DNA from: Cordilura impudica
Taxonomy: Eukaryota; Arthropoda; Insecta; Diptera; Scathophagidae
Assembly (NCBI GenBank): GCA_963682025.1
Contig: OY821517.1
Location: forward strand, 93,865,946-93,929,945
Reading direction: 5' to 3'
DNA length: 64,000 nt
Positions 1-9,900 of this stretch are shown here, piece after piece (position 1 is the first letter of the stretch; each line of letters begins with the position of its first letter). The notes under the pieces are model-generated. The model did not search any database and was not told the DNA's origin. It saw only the letters and a list, made by a program, of their open reading frames with translations. The position numbers and the translations under genes are program-made.

Positions 1-44
1 AAAAATGAAAAATGGAAAACGGAAAATTATAAATGGAAAATGGG

Positions 45-76
<32 letters not shown>

Positions 77-235
77 GAAAAATAGAAAATGGAAAATGAA
101 AAGTAGAAAATGGAAAATGAAAAATGAGAAATTAAAAATGAAAAACTGAAAATGAAAAACGAAAGATGAAAATTGAAGAGTGAAAAATGGAAAATGATAA
201 AAAAAAATAATGAAAATTGAAAATGAAAAATGTGA
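1..235. repeat. A-rich minisatellite
   Basis: Short units of the form GAAAAATG and GGAAAATG are repeated with small variations for about 235 bases, so almost every base is A, G or T on this strand. The array runs off the left edge of the window. No gene is visible in it. Confidence 0.9.
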
Positions 236-559
236 GGGGTATCAAAGATTCGGCCCAGCCGAATTTAACACTCTTACTTGTTTATATTAATTTTAGTATT
301 TTCTTTTTGTCAAATTTCTAAAGGAGAAGTTAGATTTTCGTATTAAATCTCTGTTTACAATTTAAAAATTGTATTTTCGGATTTGGCTAAGACCTTATAT
401 ATTATCCCTAAATATTAGTAAGAGATATTTGGGACAAAATATTTATTTTAAAATCTAAAAAAAAAATAAAAATAACAAAACCTTTAATCCTTAATATACA
501 TGAATAGATGATGAATTTATTAAATATTCCATTTCTATCAATATCTTAAAGTCAAACAA
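236..559. other. AT-rich interval, nothing recognised
   Basis: AT-rich sequence with stop codons in all frames. I see no gene, no terminal repeat and no resemblance to the repeat families found elsewhere in the window. Confidence 0.6.
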
Positions 560-2330
560 ACGTTAGTATGTATGTCTGTAATCGTATTACGACCGAAGCT
601 GTCGACATTAAATTCAAACCACCTGTTCGTGTGGTACTCCGCAGTATTCTTCCTTATATTAGATATGATTTGGAGCAGTGAGCATGTTACTTCCCATACT
701 AAGTGGACTTTCAATAATCTATATTTCGAGAAATATACTTAAGTGGGAGAGAAATGATGGTTTGTGTGATTGCACAGGTTATAAGTGTGAAAATGTGCGA
801 TATCGGATCAATTTGAATGGAAACTCTCATACAAAACAATTATTCATCTTGACTATAATCTAGACTCTGCAAATTTGTGTGACGTCATCTGTTATTATGG
901 ATATATGGATATATAAAAGGGGGAAGAACTTTGTGTGAGTTCACAGGATCAGTATGAATGGCAAGTCCAATAAAACATAATTACTGAATATCATAAATAT
1001 CTTGTACTATGAGAGGAGATTTGATACAAAGTGAAAGTAGCTATGCTGTTAATGTAAGCGTCCGTGTTGCAAATGGGCGGGATCGGATAAACTTATGTGG
1101 TAGCTCCCGTACGAAGTAATAAATAAACAACAACGTTGGTGCGTATGTACTGTCTGACCATCACGGCTGAACCACTGAAGCTATCCACCTTTATATTCAA
1201 ATCCAATATTCCGAACTGTTTTTTTTTTTTGTTTATGCTAGACCGACCCAGGGTGGCGCTGGGATCGCTTTTTTTCAAAATTCTTATATATGAACCGATT
1301 TAGCTCAAATTAATCCCGTTTAATATTTAAACAAAGGAAAGTTTGCGGCAAAACTTATATTTAATCTGTTGTGTTGGGTTGGAGTTATTTCCCAAAATGA
1401 AGCTTTCCCTGTATATAATTTCCATGTGAACAATATTAAATTTAAATTTAATAATATGATTTGTTATAATCACAAAAACATCCAACTGCTTTGGCAGTTT
1501 TAGTAAAAAAAAATATTTATATTAGAATCTCCATCATTTTCATTCAAGTCAGTTGATACTGTGGTAGAAGAAATTGAAAGAATGAATTTTTGTACTAAGT
1601 ATTGAAAATCTCTTGGTTTCCCAGAACGTCTACCACATAAGTTACTCTACCACATAATTTACAACTTAGACTGTTTTGCAAACTAAATGCAGCATGATTT
1701 ATTGCCAACAATCAACAACTCTCCAGGTCAGTGATTCACGGCGAATTATATATAGCCTGCTCCATACTTGGTAAGCCCAACGATTTAATTGTATATGCCG
1801 AAAATGGGGAAAAAATAAGGTTCACACGTTGGCTTTACAATAAATTCAAAATAAAATCAAACCTCCCATATAAAGTAATTACTCACTATCGTGTATCTCG
1901 AGTACTATGATAAAGACAGCTTTCCTAATTTGTCTGAGGCGTGGCACCCCCAAAACAAAGTAAATATATCTAGAGTACTGTAATAGTGGGAGCCTTGGGA
2001 CTTCGACTGAGCCCGTGTGATTATCCAACAAAAATTGACGTTATCGGAGCAGTGAAAATGGCAGCGCCACACAAAGTAAATATATAATACCTTATAACCG
2101 GAATAGTTGAAAAGAGAAAGACTTGAGACTTTGTACGTATCTATCAGATATTAATGTGAGTACGAGTTCATCAGATATCAGTCTTCAAAATCCAAAATTG
2201 GCAAAATCAAAAATCGCCAAAATAAATATCGCCGAAAGTCAAAAAACGCTAACATAAAGAATTGCCAAATGATATTCTAAACTCCAGACCAATCGCTAAG
2301 TGTTGCCGGATACAATTTGGAATATCCAAA
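560..2330 (+). mobile_element. Old degenerate non-autonomous Helitron
   Basis: The stretch repeats, in decayed form, the plan of the Helitron at 42919-44697. It has several units of about 140 bases that pair 'tagtactatgatag...gctttgcaaatttgt' type sequence with 'gtggcacc...cacaaagtaaat' type sequence. These are followed by a block rich in 'aaaatc gccaaa' units near 2190-2260 and a 'gtgttgccggat' block near 2300. It lies in the same (+) orientation as the 42919 copy. The TC start and CTAG end are no longer recognisable, so the limits are approximate. It carries no coding capacity, as is usual for non-autonomous Helitrons. Confidence 0.65.
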
Positions 2331-2334
2331 TTTT

Positions 2335-3519
2335 TCTCGTTAATATAAATATATTGAAGACAAAGAAACACGCATCACCCATATCGAAAACAGTTTACAC
2401 GCAATCATCAAATATTAACGCGGCTGCTACTAGAAATTATCCAATTATTACAGGCCATCCACAAAATATTCATTGTTGTACGTTCGCACCCCGCTGAAAC
2501 AAATTTCGATGCGATCCCTGGAACAAAAATCAAAGTAAACTTGAGTCGACCCTCGATACAATAGTTCAAATGATAAATACATTCACGAACGCTATGAATA
2601 ACATGATGCAAAAGATGCTGAAAATTCAATCCTAAGCAAACCAAGAACCGTTTGCAAATATGTTTCTGGAACGCAAACGGCTTAAGCCAACGTAAAGACG
2701 AACTTGACCATTTTATTAGAGACAATCAAATTGACATTTTGCTTGCGTCTGAAACCCATTTGACTGGTAGGAGTCTTTTTTCACTGCACGGATACACTTT
2801 TAATGATACTAAGGATCCAAGAGGTAGATAATGTGATGGCTCGGCTATCCTAATTAAATCCAGATTAAAACATTATTTAATGTGTGGACATTATGAAAAC
2901 TACATTCAAGCTACTACTTTTTGTTTTGAAGAACTTGGAAACAGCCTAGTGATTTCATCAATATATTCTCCCCACAAGGTTTTTTATATCAGAAAATAAA
3001 TACACAATTTTTTTAAATCAATAGGCCCTCATTTCATAGTTGCTGGCGATTTTAATGCCGAGCATACATTCTGGTGGTAACGACTAATTTTCCCGAAGGG
3101 TCTTTTCTAGCTAAACACAATTTCTAATATGAGTATGGATGTGGTCGCAAGCGGAGAACTAACGCACTGACCAACAGATAGGCAAAAAATACCCACTTTA
3201 ATCGATTTCGGATTAACGGAAAAGAACTTGTGCATGTAGAATCTTCATAGGAACGCTCGCCTGACGACACTCCCGTTATTTTTACTATTTCGAAACCCCA
3301 AAAAAATTTGTCACCATCTGATGATTTAAGTAATATTGATTGGCTGAAATACTAAAAGTTTCTTGGTACCCATTGCACAAAAATTTTTCCGCAAAGAACA
3401 GCAGATGGACCTATCGATTGTTAATTTCGAACAAAATCTCAAACCAGCTGCTTCACTTGCCTCTTAACCCCTCGCTACACCACGTCATATAGAACTTGTT
3501 CTGTAGATGTTGAAAGGCT
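2335..3519 (+). pseudogene. Jockey-type LINE, 5' part (ORF1 end and endonuclease)
   Basis: This is the left part of a decayed non-LTR retrotransposon. Bases about 2500-2634 read as the end of an ORF1 (Gag-like) protein rich in N and M. From about 2650 a second reading frame matches the start of an AP-type endonuclease of the Jockey clade: a WNANGL-like start, then DILLASETH near 2730-2760, then a GYTF motif. Stops and frame changes are scattered through it, for example a stop just after the DPRGR motif near 2830. The region just before 3519 reads as the linker between endonuclease and reverse transcriptase. The frame continues at 4606 if the LTR between is left out. It is dead as a gene. I infer Jockey rather than another LINE clade from the endonuclease and the reverse-transcriptase motifs further right. 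Confidence 0.75.
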
Positions 3520-3802
3520 TGTGACGAGTAAAAGTCGTAAGACTCGTTTTTATGCCAACATCAAATATGATTTGAATTAAATTTTGTTTTATTTGGCTAT
3601 TCGGCCCGAACTTAATTTTTTTTCTTTAAATAGTTTCTATAATACATAAAGCTTTTATTTCTGTTAACATTAAGTTCAATTGCAACGAATTTACCTCACA
3701 TATATTATAAGTTAACATAAGACATACTAACCAAATGTTACCCTGACATGTTAGCCATAGCTGCAGTCTGTAATTGATATGTTACATACAGACAGTGATT
3801 GG

Positions 3803-3809
3803 TATAAAA
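3803..3809 (+). promoter_or_regulatory. TATA box of the solo LTR
   Basis: A TATAAAA motif sits about 280 bases inside the LTR. A start of transcription some 25-30 bases downstream, near 3832-3838, would place the whole hairpin array in the 5' part of the transcript. No transcript evidence is available; this is read from motif and spacing only. Confidence 0.55.
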
Positions 3810-3873
3810 GGCAGTGCACTGGTGAAAAATGATTAGTTAGCCAACGGCCGGCTGTGAGGTAAGGTCGTATTAA

Positions 3874-4357
3874 ACTGAAGAAACCGGGTCCCCATTCTTC
3901 AGTAAGATACCACTTGCTAAGCAAAAAGGCACTGACTCGGACAAGGACTGCCTGCTCCGACCAACCAAGAGAACGGGTCTCCGCTCTTGGCTATGTCAAC
4001 TGACAGTCCCACTGCGGCCTACCGGGAGAACGGGTCTCTACTCTTGGCTAAGTCAACCGACCGTACCACTGCCGCCTACCGAGAGAACGGGTCTCCACTC
4101 TCGGCTACGCCCGACTGACCAACCAAGAGAACGGTTCTCCACTCTTGGCTCAGTCAAACGACCATACCACTGCGGCCTACCAAGAGAATGGGTCTCCACT
4201 CTTGGCTAACCGACCGTACCACTGCAGCCTACCGGGAGAACGGGTTTCCACTGTCGGTTGGGCCCAACTGACCAACCAAGAGAACGGGTCTCCACTCTTG
4301 GGCACGTCAACCGACCACACCGTCCGACTAACTGAGAGAACGGGTCTCCACTCTCGG
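3874..4357 (+). repeat. Tandem array of nine hairpins with covarying stems
   Basis: Nine short inverted repeats, each with a 12-base loop close to AACGGGTCTCCA, begin at 3874, 3965, 4022, 4079, 4123, 4180, 4232, 4276 and 4332. Four stems are CCAAGAG/CTCTTGG. One is CCGAGAG/CTCTCGG. One is CTGAGAG/CTCTCGG with a single wobble pair. One is CCGGGAG/CTCTTGG with two G-T pairs. The first is a quite different but perfect 9-base stem, ACTGAAGAA/TTCTTCAGT, around a closely similar loop. Only the unit at 4232 has a true mismatch. The spacers are partly repeated too (GTCAACCGACCGTACCACTG-like). The pattern is what selection on RNA structure would leave. The function is unknown. Confidence 0.85.
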
Positions 4358-4605
4358 CCATGTCAACCCGACGCCCCGTGAGAGCATCGGTAAGACACGG
4401 CTATGGTATACTTTGGCAAGTCGCAAGCTAACAGCTCACGCGGGTACAAAACGAAAATAAATAAAAATCCATTAGTGAATTAAGTAAAATTATAAAGTGG
4501 TGTTTTGTTTCATTTACTTCTCTTTTCTGTCGGTAATAAATTAGTGTAACGAATCCTGGGCACGCTGAGTTACGCCTCAGCATAAGGCGGAGACGTGTCA
4601 TTACA

Positions 4606-6071
4606 GGCTATTAGGTGAAGCAATTAAAATTCGAAGAGAGTGGCAACTGCACAGATCTCCTCAACTTAAGCAAAAATTTAAAGAATGAGCGAGAAACCTA
4701 CGGAAACTGGTTGAAACACTAAGGAACTCCAAAATGATTTTTAATGCTTTAACACGCCTCGAACATTTTTCCAAAGTGATTTTAAATGCTTTTACACGCC
4801 TCGAACATTTTTCCTCAAAATGGAAATTTTCACTCATTACAATGATACCTAAACCAAGAAAAGATCACAAGGTCGATTTGTAGAGACCAATAAGTTTACT
4901 GTCGATTTCAAAATTATTCGAGAGAATTTTGATAAACACACTTACGATATCCGTAGATCAACATAATGTCATTACAGCACATCAATTTGGTTTCAGACAA
5001 AAACACAACACCACTAATCAAGGTTACAGACGTGTAAGTGTCATAAGAAGAGCTCCTGAAGAGAAATAGTTCTGCTCTGCACTTTTTATAGACGTATCGC
5101 CTTCGACCGAGTTTGCCACGGGAGACTCCTCCATAAAATTAAATCGCTGTTGCACCGAACACACATAAGCTTATGGAGAGCTAAATACCTAATCAAAAAT
5201 TCTCTATACAAGAGAAAAACTTTGTAAGCCCTACACAGGAACTTCATGCTGGTGTACCACAAGGTAGTATCTTGGGCCCGCATCTGCACATCCTTTTAAC
5301 ATCAGACAGGAAAACTCAATTATGTCGACTTTTGCGGATCAGACTGCAATTTTAAGCATACAAGAAAACCCTCAACAGCATCTCTTCTTGGCTAGATATG
5401 TGGAAGATTAAAGTAAATGAACAAAAGTGTATACACGTAACTTTTACCCTAAGAAGGGAGACTTGCCCTCAAATTCGAATTAGGAACCATCGTATACCTC
5501 AACATTCCTCTGTTAAATATCTCGAACTATGTACATCTTGGTCGCCGGCTTAACCGAAAAATCAATATAGACGCTAAATTAACACAAATAAAACTGAAAT
5601 TACTCGTAGTCCAATTCACTTGGCTAGTTGGCAGGAACTCAAATATAAGTCTTGATTGTCAGCTTTTGATTTATGACTCGATTTTCAAACTCACTTGATG
5701 CTATGCTATTCATTTATCTGGAATAGCCTCAGCTTCAAAACAAAAAAATAATGTAAAGATGCCAAAACAAGATTTTGAGAATGATTACAGGCCCACCATG
5801 GTCCGTGAGAAACTCACATTTGCATAGAGACTTGAATGTTTTCTCTAGTCAAATGCGAAATCACTAGATATAGTGCAACCTTTTTGGAAAATCTAAAGTC
5901 TCACCCGAATCCTCTTACATGTAACTTAATCAATAATCGTATCCACCAACACTTAAGAGGGAGAGGGACTGCTGATCTCATATGATGAAAAATGGATTGA
6001 TATACAAACAATTTTTTTTATCATTAAATTTAATATCTAAGGATTAGTTTTAAGTAAGCTGTGAATAACTT
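4606..6071 (+). pseudogene. Jockey-type LINE, reverse transcriptase part
   Basis: This continues the LINE after the solo LTR. The frame resumes with a linker (RREWQLHRSP-like), then a reverse transcriptase in pieces: PKPRKDH and RPISLLS near 4850-4900, QFGFRQKHNTT near 4985-5010, an altered 'FIDVS' palm strand near 5085, GVPQGSILGP near 5250-5280, and FADQTAIL near 5330, where the usual FADD has become FADQ. Stops and frameshifts are frequent. The last 100 bases look like the 3' untranslated region of a Jockey element ('ttagttttaagtaag'). The element is cut at 6071 by the BEL/Pao insertion, and its A-rich tail reappears at 13689. Confidence 0.75.
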
Positions 6072-6427
6072 ATCTGCCATCTGGCCAGCATGAGTTGGTA
6101 ATTCGTTTTGGCCGCCCACGACGTCTGTTTTTCCGCCGCCGGCATACAAATGTGGTGGCACCGTTCTCCTTACACTTTGTTTCATTTTTTCATATATCTT
6201 TTTGTGTGCATCATAAGCGGCTAGCAAAACATCATCATTGTTCACACAAAATCAAAGTTATTTTCCCTAAATAAATAAGCCTTGTGTTTTTAATTAAATT
6301 TAAATAAATATTCGGAGTTTTCTTCTGCCTTTTATTCAACAAAGAACATCTACCGTACAAGTGGCCCCGACAACCAGTCGAACTACCACAATCCTTTTTT
6401 TTTGGACAACAGCTTGTGGAGCAAACA
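6072..6427 (+). repeat. 5' LTR of the BEL/Pao element (left edge probably missing)
   Basis: It is identical to 13333-13688. It ends in GCAAACA, followed at once by the untranslated leader. It contains several AATAAA-like signals and an A/T-rich centre. If the true LTR begins at the TGTTTACG at 13303 in the other copy, about 30 bases are missing here and are replaced by LINE-like sequence. Losing these bases would also remove the start of U3. Confidence 0.85.
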
Positions 6428-6995
6428 TTTGGTCCTTCTCCCGGTAAGCGAAACCATTCGACAAAAAGCTACAGGATTCAAGGTACGTACGCTGTGAGAT
6501 TTAAATAAAGTGAAATAAAGACATCAGTGGCTCGAAAAAATTTTTTTTGGGAAGTTAAATACTTAACGTGACCGAATTACCGCCATTTGCCCTTTAGTAG
6601 CACATTTATTAAAGATTACGCCATTTTGTTTTTCGATTTAATTTACGGAGCCATCTTTATTTAAAGTGAATTTTAATTTGTCATTAAAACCACGCCAATT
6701 ACATTTGAGGTTATGTGAAATCTTCTCATAGATTTTTTTTTTGATTTTTTGGAGATTTGTAGCCCACGAATAAATTTTTAAAATTTGATTGCGGAACATT
6801 TCGTGAATTTCTGATTTTTTTTGAGATTTTGTAGCCCCTCTACAATTGAAAAGCCGATCTTAGAACAGTTCGTAAATTTTATCGTCATCTTTGAGAAAAA
6901 TTTAAGGAGATTTTGTGAAACTTTTTTTTTACAAAGTTTATTAGGCAAATTTATACAGAACAAAGTGGTTCTTTGACATTTTAAATTAATTTGCG
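6428..6995 (+). promoter_or_regulatory. BEL/Pao leader with possible primer site and splice donor
   Basis: The 568 bases between the LTR and the gag-pol start codon have no long reading frame. Directly after the LTR comes TTTGGTCCTTCTCCCGG, which is where the tRNA primer-binding site should lie, although I cannot name the tRNA. It runs straight into CCGGTAAGC, a good splice-donor consensus with the cut before GTAAG at 6444. A donor here matched to the acceptor at 12269 would give a short spliced message for the second gene, as in retroviruses. The rest is A/T-rich with repeated 'gattttttt...gagattttgtagcc' phrases. Confidence 0.5.
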
Positions 6996-9900
6996 GTGAC
7001 ACCAAAACTAATTATGTCAATGTTAGACAAATTTAATGAAACGGCTGATGAGATAGCCAGATTTGAATTACGGCTCAAAGATGAAGATTTTTCAATTTAC
7101 ACTTTAGAAGCCCTGGAATTTGAGAAAGCAGAATTAGCTAGACTATGGGCAAAGTATAAAAATTATTACGAACAATGTTCAGGGGAACCAATAGAAAAAA
7201 AGAAAGATATATTGGCCATCCACACAAAGCACAATCAAATTCACAAAATTCACGTCAGATGTATTAACATAATTGCAAAAGCAACGCGTAGGATATCTAA
7301 AGAGCAAGCAACATCTTCAGACACAGTAGTTCACAAACATGGGAGCTCTATACCAGTTCAAGCTTGCGATATTGATGTTTTTGATGGAGATTATGCTGCG
7401 TGGCCCACGTTTAGAGATTTATTCACTGCGATTTATATTAACAATGATCGTTTAGGCCCCGTAGAAAAATTATGTTACCTTTTTAAAAAAACAACTGGCG
7501 ATGCCCGAGAGGTGAATAGAAACATTACCGTGACAGCAGATAATTTTGACATTGCTTGGGAAAATTTAAAGGCACAATATGAAAATAGGCGCGTTTTATT
7601 TAATGGGCAACTAAAATTATTATACGGTTTAGCTCCATGTTTGCGGGAAACTGCAACAGAAATTAAAAGACTACAGAGGGAAATAAATAATTGCATGTCG
7701 ACTTTGAGGTTATATAAAATTGATGTAGATGCATGGGAACCATTATTTGTCTTTCATTGCTCAATCAGGCTACCAGAACAAACTTTAAGCCTATGGGAGC
7801 AATCTGTGAAAAATAAGACAGAGATTCCAAAATGGAAGGAATTTGATGATTTCTTAACTGATAGATTTCGTGCACTTGAAAGTTTTTCCAACCTTAGATC
7901 CAGTGGTTCCCAAGCAGGTTTTCAAGATAGTCAAAATAAAACCAAACCATTTAAAACACATCATACTAAAGTTGATGTAGCTCAATGCAAATTATGCAAA
8001 GAAGCCCATGCGATTACCACATGTAAAAAATTTTTAAACATGGACTACAAAACACGTGTTTCTACATTAAGAAAATTCCATTATTGTTTTAATTGCCTCA
8101 AAATGGGTCACATGTTCACAGATTGTCCTAATGAAAATGGTTGTTCGAAGTGCAACAGAAAACATCACAATCTTTTGCACAAAGATTTCGCGCAAAACAA
8201 AGGGCAAAGAAATCAATCTTCTAATGTGACCCAGGGTAATTATAAGTCGGCTTTGCTTCAAAATAATATACAGTCCACTCAATTGCCGACTACATCCAAT
8301 ATGGTTCAAAATCACCATTATTCTGTTGCCAAAAAGGTGATGCTAGCTACTGCATGGGTTAATATAGCACATTGTGGTTCTAATTATAAAATACGAGCCT
8401 TAATTGACCCATGTTCGGATGAAAGTTTCATTTCCGAAAAAATTCAAAAATTATTAAATTTGCCTACTGTACCAGTGGCTGCTGAAGTAGCTGGACTAGG
8501 TGGAGAAGTTATTAGTAGAGTCGAAAAAATGGCGACCGTTTCTGTAGCTTCGATAGTAAATTCAAATTTATCTATTAAAGTTGATGCTTTAGTGGTTCCA
8601 CAAGTCACAAGTGATATTCCAACACACACTTTTAATCCCTTAAATATGGAGCTACCAAATCTGAGGTATGCAGATCCAAATTTTTATAAAAGTGGTGCAA
8701 TTGACATTTTGTTAGGGGGAGACGTTTATCCAGCAATTTTGAGAGGTGGTGTTCAACATGGAGTTTTTGATTCACTAGTTGCTCAAGAAACAATATTCGG
8801 ATGGATTGTTACTGGCCCTACATGTCCCCGTCGTTCCGTTAGACTGTCGCATTTCACTAAAGTATCTATTGATGAACAATTATCTAAATTTTGGGAGCTT
8901 GAAGAAGTTTCACATAAACCAATAATGTCTGAAGCTGATAAATTATGTGAAGAAATATTTCGGTCCACTACAGTGAGAAATTCTGAAGGGAGATACGTAG
9001 TTGATTTGCCCTTTAAATCTGATTTGTCATTGCTCGGCCCTAATAGACACATAGCTTCGAGTCAATTTATGAGAAACGAAAAATCGTTGTTACGTAAACC
9101 TGAAAACAAAATTTTATATGATGGGGTTCTTAACGAATATTTGACTTTGGCACATATGGAAAAAATTGAAAATCCTGTAGTTGGCCCGAGTTACTATCTG
9201 CCTCATCATGGCGTTTTCAAACCTGACAGTACAACAACAAAGTTGAGGGTGGTTTTTAATGCCTCTAGCGCTACGTCCAGTGGGACAAGTCTTAACGACA
9301 TTTTGCACGTTGGCCCCATTTTACAAAAGGATTTGGTTTTCTTAGTTTTAAAATGGAGGTTCTATGAGTTCGTGTTCAATGCCGATATTTCAAAAATGTA
9401 TAGGCAAATTTTAATCAACCCAAAGCATACTCCATTCCAACGAATTGTTTTTCGTAGCTCTCCTGATGAAGAGCTTCAAGATTATCAGTTAAAAACTGTT
9501 ACTTTCGGCGTCAATTGTGCTCCTTATTTGGCTCTAAGAACACTATTGCAATTGGCGGATGATGAAGAGGGCCGTTTTCCATTTGGCGCAAGAATTCTGC
9601 GAGACTCCATGTATGTCGACGATGCGTTGGTCGGATCTCACAGCTTACCAGACATTTTAAAGTTCCGTGATCAGCTAATAGCCATTTTAAAAACAGCTGG
9701 TTTTGAATTGCGAAAATGGACGGCAAATTCAACAAAAATTTTAGATGGGTTGCCCTGTGACCATTTATTAAATGAAAATTTTCTATGTCTGAATGACAAA
9801 AGTAATGCGAAGACTCTGGGTGTTCGATGGAATGCTTCAGCTGATTACTTTTATTTTGCGACAGAAAAAATTCCACTAAAATCTTCTTACACCAAAAGAG

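Larger units (their letters stand above)
3520..4605 (+). mobile_element. Solo LTR with 4-bp target duplication
   Basis: The insert starts TGTGACGAG and ends GTCATTACA, so it has the TG...CA ends of an LTR. It is flanked on both sides by GGCT (3516-3519 and 4606-4609). Leaving out the insert and one GGCT puts the interrupted LINE linker back in one frame, which fixes both ends. It holds a TATA box near 3803, a tandem hairpin array at 3874-4357, and AATAAA-type signals near 4458 and 4535. There is no internal coding part, so it is a solo LTR left by LTR-LTR recombination. A 4-bp duplication is usual for Ty3/gypsy elements, so I infer that group. I do not recognise the family. The orientation is taken from the TATA box and polyadenylation signals. 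Confidence 0.8.

Noticed and set aside
4145..4381. Open frame of 78 codons
   Set aside because: It lies wholly in the tandem hairpin array and is kept open by the repeat length; the peptide is only a repeat translation.
3736..4605. Alternative LTR start at TGTTACCC (3736)
   Set aside because: It leaves no target duplication and does not restore the LINE frame, whereas a start at 3520 does both.
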